Below are positions 21,008 through 30,217 of a stretch of DNA of 64,000 bases, piece after piece. Location of the stretch: contig NZ_JACAVQ010000002.1 of assembly GCF_015354615.1 (NCBI RefSeq), forward strand, positions 186,001 to 250,000, in the 5' to 3' direction. Each line of letters starts with the position of its first letter. Positions within the stretch are counted from its first letter, which is position 1. Below the pieces are notes generated by a model. That model did not search any database. It saw nothing but the letters and a program-made list of their open reading frames with translations, and was not told where the DNA came from. Source of the DNA: Aliidiomarina indica. Lineage in GTDB: Bacteria > Pseudomonadota > Gammaproteobacteria > Enterobacterales > Alteromonadaceae. Both the position numbers and the translations under genes were made by a program.

Positions 21008-21012
21008 TCGGG

Positions 21013-21288
21013 TTATTCTTCTTCGTCGAAGCGGTCTTGGATCAGCTTTTCAATAGCATCCAATGCCGCTTCGGCATCTTCGCCTTCCGCGCTCACTTCA
21101 ATGGTTTTACCTTGCTGACTCGCCAGCAGCATGAGCCCCATCACGCTTGAAGCATCTACTTCGCGCTCGCCTTGGCGAATACATATCCGCGCATCGAACT
21201 CATTAGCGAGTCGAGCGAGTTTGGTTGCAGCGCGAGCATGCAGCCCCAATTTGTTTTGAATCAGAAGTTGGCGGCTATGTTGTGGCAT
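21013..21288 (-). CDS. ptsO: Nitrogen-PTS phosphocarrier NPr (HPr family)
   Basis: A 91-residue HPr-fold protein with the phosphorylatable histidine H17 in NKLGLHARAAT. It passes phosphate from EI-Ntr (PtsP, not in this window) to EIIA-Ntr (PtsN, encoded just upstream in the same operon). It ends the kdsD-to-npr operon and overlaps rapZ by 14 bases. The C-terminus is acidic (DRFDEEE). The serine region VMGLMLLA is similar to HPr, but there is no sign of an HPr kinase here. Confidence 0.95.
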   Translation of the reverse strand: MPQHSRQLLIQNKLGLHARAATKLARLANEFDARICIRQGEREVDASSVMGLMLLASQQGKTIEVSAEGEDAEAALDAIEKLIQDRFDEEE

Positions 21289-22138
21289 TTTTTTTCTTAT
21301 CTAATTCGCGATGTTTCACGCGAATACTGGAGTGCTGATTGGCAAAGCTTTCTGCAAGGCGCTCGGCGATATAAACCGAGCGATGTTGGCCACCCGTGCA
21401 GCCTACTGCAACGGTTAAATAACTGCGATTGCTGCGCTGGAAGTAGGGCAACCAGGTGCCTACAAAATTCTCGACTTGATAAATAAACTTGGTGACTAGT
21501 TGTTGCTGTCCCAAATAATGTTGCACCGGCTCATCAAGACCACTGTATGGGCGAAGTTCCGGCTCCCAATGAGGGTTCGGTAGGATGCGGGCATCAAAGA
21601 CGGTGTCAGCCGTCGTCGGAATGCCATGCTTGAATCCGAAGGACATAAACACCAGCATCAGCTGATTCTTCTCTCGCCCCAATACTCGTTCGGTTACTTG
21701 CGAGATAAGCTCATGAATACTCAAATCTGTACTGTCGATACGCCAATTGGCCATGGCAGCAAGGGGTTCCAGAATAAGTCCCTCGGAATGTATGGCATCG
21801 GCGAGAGTAAGGGCGCCTTGGGATAAAGGATGCATGCGCCGAGTTTCGCCATAACGGCGGATCAACACCTCATCTGCCGCATCAATAAAAAGAATTTCAG
21901 GTTTGACGTCGTTGGGAAGAAACTCAAGAGCGTCGCTTAACACTTCTTCGTCTTTACCTAGGTTCCGTACATCAATACTCACTGCCACCGATGGGTAACG
22001 AGATGACGTGCTATGCACCAAAGTGGGCAGCAATTCGATGGGAAGGTTATCGACGCAATAAAATCCGAGGTCTTCTAGCGCCCGCAGGGCAACGGTTTTT
22101 CCAGAGCCTGAGCGTCCACTTACGACGATGAGTTGCAT
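21275..22138 (-). CDS. rapZ: RNase adapter protein RapZ
   Basis: A 287-residue RapZ (YvcJ/YhbJ) protein with Walker A GRSGSGKT at residues 8-15 and the C-terminal motif GCTGGQHRS. In E. coli RapZ binds GlmZ and GlmY small RNAs, brings RNase E to GlmZ and so controls glucosamine-6-phosphate synthase, the entry to peptidoglycan and LPS sugar synthesis. Whether the small RNAs exist here is unknown. It overlaps ptsN by 19 bases and npr by 14, so translation is probably coupled. Confidence 0.96.
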   Translation of the reverse strand: MQLIVVSGRSGSGKTVALRALEDLGFYCVDNLPIELLPTLVHSTSSRYPSVAVSIDVRNLGKDEEVLSDALEFLPNDVKPEILFIDAADEVLIRRYGETRRMHPLSQGALTLADAIHSEGLILEPLAAMANWRIDSTDLSIHELISQVTERVLGREKNQLMLVFMSFGFKHGIPTTADTVFDARILPNPHWEPELRPYSGLDEPVQHYLGQQQLVTKFIYQVENFVGTWLPYFQRSNRSYLTVAVGCTGGQHRSVYIAERLAESFANQHSSIRVKHRELDKKKNATT

Positions 22139-22593
22139 GATGTAGGTTCACCTATCATTTGCTCGTGCAAGGCTTGGTCGCTGGTGGCTGAGCGAAGCCC
22201 GCGGCAGCAGTCTTTATCATTGAGGCGACTGGCAACAGCGGACAAGGTTTTTAAATGGGCTTCTGGGTTTTCTTTGGGCACCAGTAATGCAAACACTAAG
22301 TCGACCGGCTGATTGTCGATGGCATCAAAGTCAATGGGTTGACTCAATGTGATAAGTGCGGCCACAGGATGGCCGGCATTTTCCAGCCGGCCGTGTGGAA
22401 TGGCAATACCTAATCCAATACCTGTACTTCCCAATCGCTCACGTTGCAGTAAGCTATCGAAAATATCAGACTTGTTAACGCCAGCAAGCTTAGGGGCGAT
22501 AAGTTGACTGATCAACTCAAGCACTTTCTTCTTGCTGCTCTCTGATACCGCTGCACGTGTGCAATCGGGACTGAGGATATCTTTTAGGTCCAT
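22120..22593 (-). CDS. ptsN: Nitrogen-PTS EIIA component PtsN
   Basis: A 157-residue EIIA-Ntr protein with the phosphorylated histidine H67 in GIAIPHGRL. It is the terminal acceptor of the nitrogen PTS and in relatives controls potassium transport and envelope stress responses through direct protein contact. The gene lies between hpf and rapZ, as in E. coli (rpoN-hpf-ptsN-rapZ-npr). No sugar-specific EIIB or EIIC is present nearby, which agrees with a regulatory and not a transport role. Confidence 0.96.
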   Translation of the reverse strand: MDLKDILSPDCTRAAVSESSKKKVLELISQLIAPKLAGVNKSDIFDSLLQRERLGSTGIGLGIAIPHGRLENAGHPVAALITLSQPIDFDAIDNQPVDLVFALLVPKENPEAHLKTLSAVASRLNDKDCCRGLRSATSDQALHEQMIGEPTSCNSSS

Positions 22594-22598
22594 AGGTA

Positions 22599-22886
22599 CT
22601 AGTGGCTTCTTAGTTTCTCTTTATGTTTAATCACCTGACGGTCTAATTTATCAATTAGGCCATCAATCGCTGCATACATATCTTGGTGCTCAGATGTTGC
22701 AAACACCTCCCCACCGTTCAAGTGAAGCGTTGCTTCTGCTTTTTGTAAGAGCTTTTCGACGTTTAAAATCACATGCACGTTATTAATATGGTCGAAATGT
22801 CGCTCTAGTTTAGCAAATTTATTATCGACATAATCGCGCAGGGCTTCAGTAATTTCTACATGATGACCGGTAAGATTAATTTGCAT
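22599..22886 (-). CDS. hpf: Ribosome hibernation promoting factor (short HPF)
   Basis: A 95-residue short-form HPF with the family features: N-terminal beta strand (MQINLTGHHVEITEAL), the conserved KLERHFDHI helix and a basic C-terminus (KHKEKLRSH). It binds the 30S decoding region and, together with RMF in E. coli, forms inactive 100S ribosomes in stationary phase. It is encoded directly after rpoN in the same operon, the standard order. Confidence 0.95.
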   Translation of the reverse strand: MQINLTGHHVEITEALRDYVDNKFAKLERHFDHINNVHVILNVEKLLQKAEATLHLNGGEVFATSEHQDMYAAIDGLIDKLDRQVIKHKEKLRSH

Positions 22887-22914
22887 AACACATCTTCCTT
22901 CTGTTGACGTGATT

Positions 22915-24255
22915 TTAAAGTAGTGTCTTCCGTTGACTCGAAGAAGGAATCCCTAAAGATTCTCGGTACTTCGCGATGGTCCGTCTCGCTACCTGAATCC
23001 CCTGCTCAGCCAATAGCTGTGCGAGTTTACTATCACTCAGCGGCTTTGCAGAGTTCTCGGCTGCAACCAGCTTTTTAATGAATGCGCGGATTGCAGTAGA
23101 TGAACACTCGCCGCCATCATCAGTGCCTACGTGGCTTGAAAAGAAATATTTCAATTCATAGACACCTTGTGGCGTGTGCATGAACTTCTGGGTGGTAACC
23201 CGAGAAATCGTGCTTTCATGCATCTCTATACTTTCTGCGACATCACTCAGTATCATTGGTTTCATCGCTTCTGGCCCGTGTTCAAAAAAAGCTTGTTGGC
23301 GATGAACAATACAGTGAGCCACTTTTAACAATGTTTCATTCCGGCTTTCGACACTTTTTATGAGCCAGCGAGCATCCTGCAAATGTTGTCGAATATATTG
23401 ACTATCTTGGCTGCTACAGCCGTTATTGGCAATATCTGCGTACATTTGATTAATACGAAGCTTCGGCAGCGCTTCTTGATTCAATTCAACCCGCCAACGA
23501 CCTTCATGTTTACGGACCAAGACATCAGGAATTACGTAATCGTTATCCGCACTGCCATAACCCTCACCAGGCCGTGGCTCTAAATCTTGCAATAATTTCA
23601 GTACTTCTTTCAGTGTATCTTCTTTTAGACGGCTTTTGCGCGCCAAGGTGCGGTAATCACGTTTTGCAAGAAGTTCCAAATGTTGGCTGACCACGCGCCG
23701 TGCAGCATCTAAGTAAGGGGAAGCGATCGCGCGCTGCTCAAGCTGAATCAGTAAGCATTCTTGAACCGAGCGCGCACCAACGCCAATCGGGTCAAAATGC
23801 TGAATCCGCTTAAGTACCACCTGAACTTCTTCCAATGTTGCTTCGGGTTCTTCCACTAAAACGGCTTGCAGAATCTCATCTATATCTTGGGTCAAATAAC
23901 CGCTATCGTCGATAGCATCGATGATTAATTCCGCAATAAATTCATCAAGTGGTGAAAAATGCGACAATCGCATCTGCCAGAGTAAGTAGCTCTGCAAACT
24001 TTCTGTTGTTTCACCTTGATAAATATAGTCGTCTTCACGCGCCTCACCGGCGGAAGTACTCGCAGAGTAGGAAGTTTCCCACTCACCATCATGATGAATC
24101 TGTTCAGGCTCTTCGAGGAGGGGGTTGGTTTCTAACGCTTCTTGAATTTCTGATTGCAGCTCAATGGTGGACAACTGCAACAAGCGGATCGCCTGTTGCA
24201 ACTGCGGGGTCATACTTAAATTCTGCCCCATTTTGAGCTGTAAACCTGGTCTCAT
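22915..24255 (-). CDS. rpoN: RNA polymerase sigma-54 factor RpoN
   Basis: A 446-residue sigma-54. The N-terminal glutamine-rich activator region (LKMGQNLSMTPQLQQAI) is clear, followed by an acidic linker, the core-binding domain, and the C-terminal RpoN box ARRTIAKYRE near residues 423-432. It directs promoters with -24/-12 elements that need AAA+ activators. I prefer the ATG at 24255; an in-frame GTG at 24264 would add three residues. It follows lptB by 67 bases, which may contain an internal promoter. Confidence 0.97.
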   Translation of the reverse strand: MRPGLQLKMGQNLSMTPQLQQAIRLLQLSTIELQSEIQEALETNPLLEEPEQIHHDGEWETSYSASTSAGEAREDDYIYQGETTESLQSYLLWQMRLSHFSPLDEFIAELIIDAIDDSGYLTQDIDEILQAVLVEEPEATLEEVQVVLKRIQHFDPIGVGARSVQECLLIQLEQRAIASPYLDAARRVVSQHLELLAKRDYRTLARKSRLKEDTLKEVLKLLQDLEPRPGEGYGSADNDYVIPDVLVRKHEGRWRVELNQEALPKLRINQMYADIANNGCSSQDSQYIRQHLQDARWLIKSVESRNETLLKVAHCIVHRQQAFFEHGPEAMKPMILSDVAESIEMHESTISRVTTQKFMHTPQGVYELKYFFSSHVGTDDGGECSSTAIRAFIKKLVAAENSAKPLSDSKLAQLLAEQGIQVARRTIAKYRESLGIPSSSQRKTLL

Positions 24256-24322
24256 TCGAACCACTCTGCGCTAGTAAGGTAAATCGTTCCCGTACCTATA
24301 ATGATTAGGGTTTTCTATAAAA

Positions 24323-25048
24323 TTACAAGGAGAACTGGTCACCTAAATAGACTTCTTTCACTTGCTGATTAGCAAGTACTTCTTCTGCCGAGCCTTTTGC
24401 AATCAATTGACCATGGCTGACAATGTAAGCAACTTCACAAACAGAGAGTGTTTCGCGAACATTGTGGTCGGTAATCAGTACGCCAATACCACGATCGCTT
24501 AATTGCTGAATGATTTTCTTGATATCGATCACAGAAATGGGATCAACGCCGGCAAAAGGTTCGTCAAGTAAGATAAATTTTGGCTCTGCCGCCAATGCAC
24601 GGGCAATCTCCACGCGCCGCCGTTCGCCCCCAGACAGACTCATGCCCAGACTATTCACAATATGGCCAATGCTGAACTCATTAAGCAATTCATCGAGTTT
24701 TTCTTCGCGCGCCGCTGCGTCTAAGTCTCGGCGTGTTTCGAGTATGGCCATAATATTGTCGCGCACGGTTAACTTACGAAACACGGATGCTTCTTGCGGC
24801 AAATAACCAATGCCTTTGCGTGCTCGGGAGTGCATTGGCAGCAACGTAATATCTTCGTCGTTTAGCTCGATACTGCCTTTGTCGTTTGCGACTAACCCCA
24901 CGATCATATAAAAGGTAGTCGTTTTGCCGGCCCCATTCGGCCCCAGCAAACCGACAACTTGCCCCGCATTCACTTCAATGCTGACATCTTTCACGACAGT
25001 GCGGCCTTTATATGCTTTGGCAAGGTGTTTGGCAGTCAGAGTAATCAT
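24323..25048 (-). CDS. lptB: LPS export ABC ATPase LptB
   Basis: A 241-residue ATPase that powers LPS extraction from the inner membrane with LptF, LptG and LptC. Walker A is GPNGAGKTT (residues 36-44), the signature is LSGGERRR, Walker B is [13 protein letters not shown] and the switch histidine is in [11 protein letters not shown] chose ATG at 25048, 10 bases after the lptA stop, because LptB proteins begin MxTLTAxxL. An upstream frame start at 25132 would run into lptA. Confidence 0.97.
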   Translation of the reverse strand: MITLTAKHLAKAYKGRTVVKDVSIEVNAGQVVGLLGPNGAGKTTTFYMIVGLVANDKGSIELNDEDITLLPMHSRARKGIGYLPQEASVFRKLTVRDNIMAILETRRDLDAAAREEKLDELLNEFSIGHIVNSLGMSLSGGERRRVEIARALAAEPKFILLDEPFAGVDPISVIDIKKIIQQLSDRGIGVLITDHNVRETLSVCEVAYIVSHGQLIAKGSAEEVLANQQVKEVYLGDQFSL

Positions 25049-25058
25049 TGTATTACAC

Positions 25059-25598
25059 TCAATCCTGTCCGTTATTGTTCTGTTGTGTGCGTGGGCGCGG
25101 ACGGAAAATAGTCTCCACCTGCTCGTCACCACGATCGGAGGTTACTTGCTGCGTTGCTAGGTTGTAGACGATGCGCTCGGCGCGCACAAGGCTGCCATCT
25201 TGACGCAACTCAGCGTTGCCTTGCAACGTAAGAATGCCCGCGGTGGCGTCATACTGAATCGAAGCCGCTTCGGCGTTCACGATAATGCCTGGCTCAATTT
25301 CCTGTTGGTAGGTGGCGGGTGTTCCTCGCAGCGCAAACACTTCAGGTTCATTGGAGCGACTATCAAACCCAGTGACTTCCAATTCATGTGCGGTAATTCG
25401 CAAACTGCCCTGATTAATCCGCACATTCCCGGTGGCCCGATAAACGCTCTGTTGTAAGTCGAGCAAATCGTTGTCCGCTAGAATTTGCACCGGCTGCTCA
25501 AAATCGCGCTGAAAGCCCGATGGCACATCGGCGCTAAGTGCGATAGAAAATGCCAAGCTACAAGGAGCGAGGACGAGGATAAAAAATCGTTTCAACAT
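25059..25598 (-). CDS. lptA: Periplasmic LPS bridge protein LptA
   Basis: A 179-residue periplasmic protein with a signal peptide (about residues 1-23, cleavage near ALSA) and a beta-jellyroll OstA-type domain. Head-to-tail LptA carries LPS from LptC to LptD across the periplasm. The C-terminus is basic and glutamine-rich. The first 41 bases overlap the end of lptC. The overlap is real because the signal peptide begins inside it, and E. coli shows a similar overlap. Confidence 0.93.
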   Translation of the reverse strand: MLKRFFILVLAPCSLAFSIALSADVPSGFQRDFEQPVQILADNDLLDLQQSVYRATGNVRINQGSLRITAHELEVTGFDSRSNEPEVFALRGTPATYQQEIEPGIIVNAEAASIQYDATAGILTLQGNAELRQDGSLVRAERIVYNLATQQVTSDRGDEQVETIFRPRPRTQQNNNGQD

Positions 25599-26151
25599 GG
25601 TGTATCAGCTCCAACTGCTGGGCATCTAAATCGACGCGCATGCCTTCACCATGCACGATAAAGCGATCGCCGCGGATGGTAACCGAGGCTTCGGTGTGCA
25701 TAGTACGGTGCTGCAGGTCAATCGCCAAATATTCTGTTTCTATCTGTTCGATATAACCGACGTCAGATTGGTTCACAATTTTAATGGATTCTTCGAGCTC
25801 GAGGCGAATATCGTCGTACAAGCGTCCGGTTCGTGCGGTAATTTGCCACACCGCCCCTGCGTCTTCAACGTTCACTTGTTCGTCACTGAGGTAAGATATA
25901 TAGACTGGCAACTCTAATTCGGTAAGCCGCAGCAAACTGAAATGCGCCATGCGATCGGCGCGTATTTGATGCGACAGTCGGCCATCCGACTCAAAGATGC
26001 GAGTTTCTAAGCCGCGCGCAGTAAAGTCGGGAATTTGTTGCTCCACCCCAGGGCGGACAATGTCATCCGTGTCGCTGTCCATCACGATCCAAAGTACCGC
26101 AATTGCCCCAGCCAGGAAAAGGGCAATGATAAAGATACTGCGACGGTTCAC
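25558..26151 (-). CDS. lptC: LPS transport protein LptC
   Basis: A 197-residue bitopic protein with one membrane span (about residues 5-23) and a periplasmic beta-jellyroll. LptC takes LPS from LptB2FG and hands it to LptA. Position between kdsC and lptA, with ATGA overlap on the kdsC side, is the standard order. Sequence conservation in this family is low, so size, topology and position carry the call. Confidence 0.92.
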   Translation of the reverse strand: MNRRSIFIIALFLAGAIAVLWIVMDSDTDDIVRPGVEQQIPDFTARGLETRIFESDGRLSHQIRADRMAHFSLLRLTELELPVYISYLSDEQVNVEDAGAVWQITARTGRLYDDIRLELEESIKIVNQSDVGYIEQIETEYLAIDLQHRTMHTEASVTIRGDRFIVHGEGMRVDLDAQQLELIHHVETIFYPRPRSL

Positions 26152-26705
26152 GTACTCGTCTCCTGTACCTGATGCAGCTTACCTTGACTGAGTAAAATAA
26201 GATCGGCCAACTCACGAACGGCACCAAAGCCCCCCCGTTGTCGGGTGACATAATCCGCCGCTTGTTGCACAGATGGATGCGCATCAAAAACAGCAACGCC
26301 TAAGTTGGCGCTCTGGAGCATGGGGATGTCGGGCAGGTCATCACCGATAGCTGCCAGATGTGCTGCGCGAATACCCGTATCGCTAAGTAGTTGTTGCAGT
26401 GCGCGGGCTTTGTCGTGCTCCCCTTGAATAATATGGCGGACTCCCAGAGCAGACATGCGATTTTGCACGATATGAGATTGCCGTCCGGTAATCACGGCCA
26501 CATCAATGCCTGCGCTCAGTAATGCCTTCACCCCAAGACCATCTCGAGTATGAAATGCTTTTAGCTCTTCGCCTTGGTCGCCCAGATAAATGCGCCCATC
26601 GGAAAACACACCATCAACGTCACAGACCAGTAATTTAATCTGCGCCATGCGCGCAATGATGTTTTCAGAAATATCGCCATACCAAGTGCTAATGTGGTTT
26701 TGCAT
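26148..26705 (-). CDS. kdsC: KDO-8-phosphate phosphatase KdsC
   Basis: A 185-residue HAD-superfamily phosphatase with the nucleophile and acid-base pair D29 and D31 in CDVDGVFSDG and the late acidic motif IGDDLPD. It removes phosphate from 3-deoxy-manno-octulosonate 8-phosphate to give KDO for LPS inner core. It starts at the last base of the kdsD stop codon and overlaps lptC by four bases. Confidence 0.95.
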   Translation of the reverse strand: MQNHISTWYGDISENIIARMAQIKLLVCDVDGVFSDGRIYLGDQGEELKAFHTRDGLGVKALLSAGIDVAVITGRQSHIVQNRMSALGVRHIIQGEHDKARALQQLLSDTGIRAAHLAAIGDDLPDIPMLQSANLGVAVFDAHPSVQQAADYVTRQRGGFGAVRELADLILLSQGKLHQVQETST

Positions 26706-27697
26706 TAGACAACTCCCGCCCGTAAGAGATCATGCATATTGAAAGCACCCACTACTTTTTTGTTGCCATCAACAACGATCAGGCCGTTAATTTTGCGGGT
26801 CTCCATAAGCTTTAAGGCCTCTGCCGCAAGCATTTCAGGGCGGGCGGTAACACACTGGGTGGTCATGGTATTGGCGATCGCGGTGTGATGAATATCAACA
26901 CGCTGGTCGAGAATACGACGTAAATCACCGTCGGTGAACAGCCCTAATAACTGATCTTGCTCGTCGACAATGGTGGTCATGCCTAAGCCTTTGCGTGAAA
27001 TTTCCATCAGGGCGTCAGTGACGATGGCATCGGCCCCCACCTTCGGCACGCGCTCGCCCGTATGCATAATATCGCTAACCCGCAGCAACAGGCGTTTACC
27101 TAAGCTGCCTCCTGGATGGGACAGGGCAAAATCGTTTGCGGTAAAACCGCGTTCATTGAGCAGCGCGACCGCTAATGCATCACCCATGACCAGCGTGGCT
27201 GTTGTGCTTGCTGTAGGCGCAAGGCCAAGCGGGCAGGCCTCTTCTGCAACCGCCACCGACACATGGACATCGGCGAGGGTGGCTAACGTAGAGTCGGGCT
27301 TTCCGGTTAGCGCGATAAGTGGAACGCCCAAGCGCTTTATCACGGGTAAAATAGCGAGTACTTCATGGGTTTCGCCGGAATTCGAAATGGCAATCACAAC
27401 ATCTTGCGCGGTAATCATTCCGAGATCGCCGTGGCTTGCTTCACCGGGGTGCACAAAAAATGCCGGCGTGCCGGTGCTGGCGAGGGTCGCGGCAATCTTA
27501 CCGCCAATATGACCTGACTTACCCATGCCCGTAACCACCACGCGCCCTTTGCAGGTCATCATAATGGCGCAAGCGCGGGCAAAATCCTCGTTAATTGCAC
27601 TCGTTAGAGCAGCGATTGCAGCTTGCTCTATAGCGAGTACTTTACGACCATGATCGATGTAGTCTGAATCGGCTGTGGAATGCTTCGCAGCGGTCAT
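26705..27697 (-). CDS. kdsD: Arabinose-5-phosphate isomerase KdsD
   Basis: A 330-residue protein with an N-terminal sugar isomerase (SIS) domain (GMGKSGHIGGK, SNSGET motifs) and two C-terminal CBS domains (about residues 205-330). It converts ribulose 5-phosphate to arabinose 5-phosphate, the first committed step to KDO. I chose the ATG at 27697; an in-frame start at 27730 adds 11 residues and lies close to the probable promoter. It is the first gene of the long reverse operon. Confidence 0.96.
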   Translation of the reverse strand: MTAAKHSTADSDYIDHGRKVLAIEQAAIAALTSAINEDFARACAIMMTCKGRVVVTGMGKSGHIGGKIAATLASTGTPAFFVHPGEASHGDLGMITAQDVVIAISNSGETHEVLAILPVIKRLGVPLIALTGKPDSTLATLADVHVSVAVAEEACPLGLAPTASTTATLVMGDALAVALLNERGFTANDFALSHPGGSLGKRLLLRVSDIMHTGERVPKVGADAIVTDALMEISRKGLGMTTIVDEQDQLLGLFTDGDLRRILDQRVDIHHTAIANTMTTQCVTARPEMLAAEALKLMETRKINGLIVVDGNKKVVGAFNMHDLLRAGVV

Positions 27698-27737
27698 ATT
27701 CGTTCGTTCCCATGTGATCGAATGATGCAATCAGTCC

Positions 27738-27746
27738 AGTATACCA
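27738..27746 (-). promoter_or_regulatory. Extended -10 promoter for the kdsD operon
   Basis: Read on the reverse strand, TGGTATACT is an extended -10 element (TGn plus a 5-of-6 match to TATAAT) 40 bases before the kdsD start. No good -35 is visible, which is acceptable for extended -10 promoters. It would drive kdsD through npr. Confidence 0.45.
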
Positions 27747-27805
27747 TTTGACACGATGAAATCCCCCCTTTCTGTACAGAGCACAATTGAGGATAGCGAC
27801 TAGAA

Positions 27806-27834
27806 TTGATACTTTACCAAGTGGTCGGTATCAA
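27806..27834 (+). promoter_or_regulatory. Palindromic operator and promoter before the TetR gene
   Basis: A 29-base inverted repeat has outer arms TTGATAC and GTATCAA (perfect) and an inner ACCA-AG-TGGT (perfect), with unequal spacers of three and two bases. The outer arms also read as a promoter: TTGATA, 17 bases, TATCAA. A TetR dimer bound here would block that promoter, so self-repression is likely. This is inference from the layout. Confidence 0.6.
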
Positions 27835-27898
27835 ATCCAAACAGAAGTTTGTATTGGGATACCGCGCACTTCAAAAACGTCATACAGGGTGTGTAGAC

Positions 27899-28519
27899 AT
27901 GAATACGAAAGCAGGGGCAAATACCTCGACTAAATCTCGCGGCGGTCGCCCGAGTAAAAGGGATTACATTCTTGAGAAAGCAGAGCATCTGGTTCTTGAA
28001 CAAGGTGCATCACAGCTCACCTTCGATGCATTAACCGAAACGACCGGCATTAGCAAAGGTGGCTTGCTTTATCACTTCGAAAGCAAAGAAGCACTTATCA
28101 TGGCGATGCTCGAGCGATATGCAGGACAGCGTGAGCGCCGCATTGAAGATGTGCTAGCCCAAGGCAAAGGGCTGCATGGCTCTGACCAAGACTTAAAAGC
28201 CATCTTATTAGCGGAAATTTCCGAACCAAAGGAGCGCCTTGCACTGGATTCAGCGATTCTCGCCGCAGTGGCCAATAATCCGGAATTATTAGCGCCCATT
28301 CGGGAACGTAATGCTGAACTATGGCAGCGCTTAGATAGTGCTGAAGCAGGCGGCGTCCGCGCGCGCATTGCTTGGAAAGCAGCAATGGGGCATCGCTTGT
28401 TACTGCAGTTTGGATTGCTGCACGAAACGCCGGAGCAAACCCAAGCCTTCGCCACAGAGTTACTCGCCATGTTGGAGCCCGTCGCTAACTCAGATACAAG
28501 CGACAGTGTTTTTGGTTAG
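27899..28519 (+). CDS. TetR-family transcriptional regulator
   Basis: A 206-residue TetR-family repressor. A basic N-terminal arm (SRGGRPSKRD) precedes the helix-turn-helix at about residues 25-66, with the typical recognition helix in TTGISKGGLLYHFESKEAL. The C-terminal ligand domain has no feature that names the ligand. I chose ATG at 27899 because the in-frame upstream region covers the operator-promoter palindrome. It lies between the kdsD operon (divergent) and the mla operon (same direction, 118 bases later) and might control either. I do not know its target. Confidence 0.88.
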   Translation: MNTKAGANTSTKSRGGRPSKRDYILEKAEHLVLEQGASQLTFDALTETTGISKGGLLYHFESKEALIMAMLERYAGQRERRIEDVLAQGKGLHGSDQDLKAILLAEISEPKERLALDSAILAAVANNPELLAPIRERNAELWQRLDSAEAGGVRARIAWKAAMGHRLLLQFGLLHETPEQTQAFATELLAMLEPVANSDTSDSVFG

Positions 28520-28637
28520 AGTGTGAGATTCGTTTCCGAGGGCTGGGGAGTTCGTGGTATTCTTCGCCCACGGATCCAATCATCGGGTCGAAAGCGTAAC
28601 CTATGCGAATTACGCGGACGAGAGTAAGAGGACTGCT

Positions 28638-29438
28638 GTGGAAAACTTAGTCGAAGTAAAAGACGTTCACTTTAGTCGTGGTGAGACGTCTATCTATAAG
28701 GGTGTAAGTCTTGTGGTACCGCAAGGGAAAGTCACCGCGGTCATGGGCCCCAGTGGGTGTGGAAAAACCACCTTACTTCGTTTAATCGGCGGCCAATTAA
28801 AGCCCCAGCAAGGCAGCGTTGAATTTGCCGGCATAAATATTCCCTCGTTGCATCGCGGTGCCTTGTACGAAGTGCGTAAACGCATGAGTATGCTGTTTCA
28901 AAGCGGCGCGCTTTTTAGTGACATGACTGTATTTGATAATGTCGCCTTCCCAATACGCGAACATACTAATCTGCCAGAAAATATTATTGCGACCATTGTT
29001 AAAATGAAGCTAGAGGCAGTCGGCCTGCGTGGCGCAGGTAGTCTTTTTCCAAATGAGCTTTCTGGTGGCATGGCGCGCCGTGCGGCTCTCGCACGGTCAA
29101 TCGCGCTGGATCCGGAACTGATCATGTACGATGAACCTTTTGCCGGTCAGGATCCTATATCGATGGGAATGCTGGTGAAACTGATTAAAGAATTAAACCA
29201 TACGCTGGGATTAACCTCGATCGTTGTGTCCCATGATATTCACGAAGTGATGAGCATTGCTGATCATGTCGCTATCATGGCGAACAAACAGGTTGTGGCG
29301 CAAGGTTCACCGGAAGAGCTGCGGGCGAGCGATAATCCACTGGTGCAGCAATTTCTTAAAGGTGATCCTGATGGGCCGGTGCCTTTCCACTATGCGGCAA
29401 CGCCTTACCATGAAGATTTGTTAGGGAGCTCTCGTTAA
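28638..29438 (+). CDS. mlaF: Phospholipid transport ATPase MlaF
   Basis: A 266-residue ABC ATPase with Walker [10 protein letters not shown] (37-45), signature LSGGMARR, Walker [14 protein letters not shown] and H-loop SHDIHEV. It drives the MlaFEDB complex that moves phospholipids between inner and outer membranes. I chose GTG at 28638, preceded by AAGAGGA; upstream in-frame starts reach 28554 but add residues unlike the family. It is the first gene of the mla operon, and its stop codon overlaps the mlaE start. Confidence 0.95.
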   Translation: MENLVEVKDVHFSRGETSIYKGVSLVVPQGKVTAVMGPSGCGKTTLLRLIGGQLKPQQGSVEFAGINIPSLHRGALYEVRKRMSMLFQSGALFSDMTVFDNVAFPIREHTNLPENIIATIVKMKLEAVGLRGAGSLFPNELSGGMARRAALARSIALDPELIMYDEPFAGQDPISMGMLVKLIKELNHTLGLTSIVVSHDIHEVMSIADHVAIMANKQVVAQGSPEELRASDNPLVQQFLKGDPDGPVPFHYAATPYHEDLLGSSR

Positions 29439-30214
29439 TGCTACGGTTTTTTCAACAGGTCGGGCGCGACACGTTAACCACGATTCGCGGTATTGGTGAA
29501 GCCAGTATTATGCTGGTGCAAGCCCTTATCGGTAAGCCGCAACCGATTAAAATGTTTCCTCTATTAATCCGCCAACTCTACGTTGTTGGCGTACAATCCA
29601 TGCTTATTATCCTGATTTCAGGATTATTCATTGGCATGGTGCTGGCGCTGCAAGGCTACACCATCTTAGTCGATTTTGGTGCTGAGCAAGCGCTCGGTCC
29701 TATGGTGGCGTTGTCATTGCTGCGTGAATTGGGGCCGGTTGTAACAGCACTGCTGTTTGCCGGTCGTGCCGGCTCGGCACTGACCGCAGAAATTGGCTTA
29801 ATGCGCGCCACGGAACAGCTGTCGAGCTTAGAAATGATGGCGGTTGATCCGTTACGCCGCGTAGTAGCGCCTCGCTTCTGGGCGGGCTTTATTAGTATGC
29901 CTTTATTGGCGTTTATGTTTAGTGCAGTGGGTATTTATGGCGGCTATTTTGTCGGCGTACAATGGCTTGGCGTGGATGACGGCGCATTTTGGTCGGTGAT
30001 GCAGGCGAGCGTAGACTGGCAACATGACGTGATGAATGGATTTATTAAAAGCTTGGTGTTTGCTGTAGTGGTTACTTGGATCGCGTTGTACAAAGGGTAC
30101 ACGGCTATGCCGACGTCTCCGGGAATTAGCGCTGCAACAACACAAACGGTCGTGTATAGCTCGTTAGCGGTACTCGGATTAGACTTTGTTTTAACAGCTT
30201 TGATGTTTGGGTGA
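29438..30214 (+). CDS. mlaE: Phospholipid transport permease MlaE
   Basis: A 258-residue permease of the MlaE family with an N-terminal interfacial helix and about five membrane spans. The conserved [18 protein letters not shown] region and the following [10 protein letters not shown] loop, which contacts MlaF, are intact. It starts at the last base of the mlaF stop codon. It forms the membrane core around which six MlaD subunits sit. Confidence 0.95.
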   Translation: MLRFFQQVGRDTLTTIRGIGEASIMLVQALIGKPQPIKMFPLLIRQLYVVGVQSMLIILISGLFIGMVLALQGYTILVDFGAEQALGPMVALSLLRELGPVVTALLFAGRAGSALTAEIGLMRATEQLSSLEMMAVDPLRRVVAPRFWAGFISMPLLAFMFSAVGIYGGYFVGVQWLGVDDGAFWSVMQASVDWQHDVMNGFIKSLVFAVVVTWIALYKGYTAMPTSPGISAATTQTVVYSSLAVLGLDFVLTALMFG

Positions 30215-30217
30215 TTT

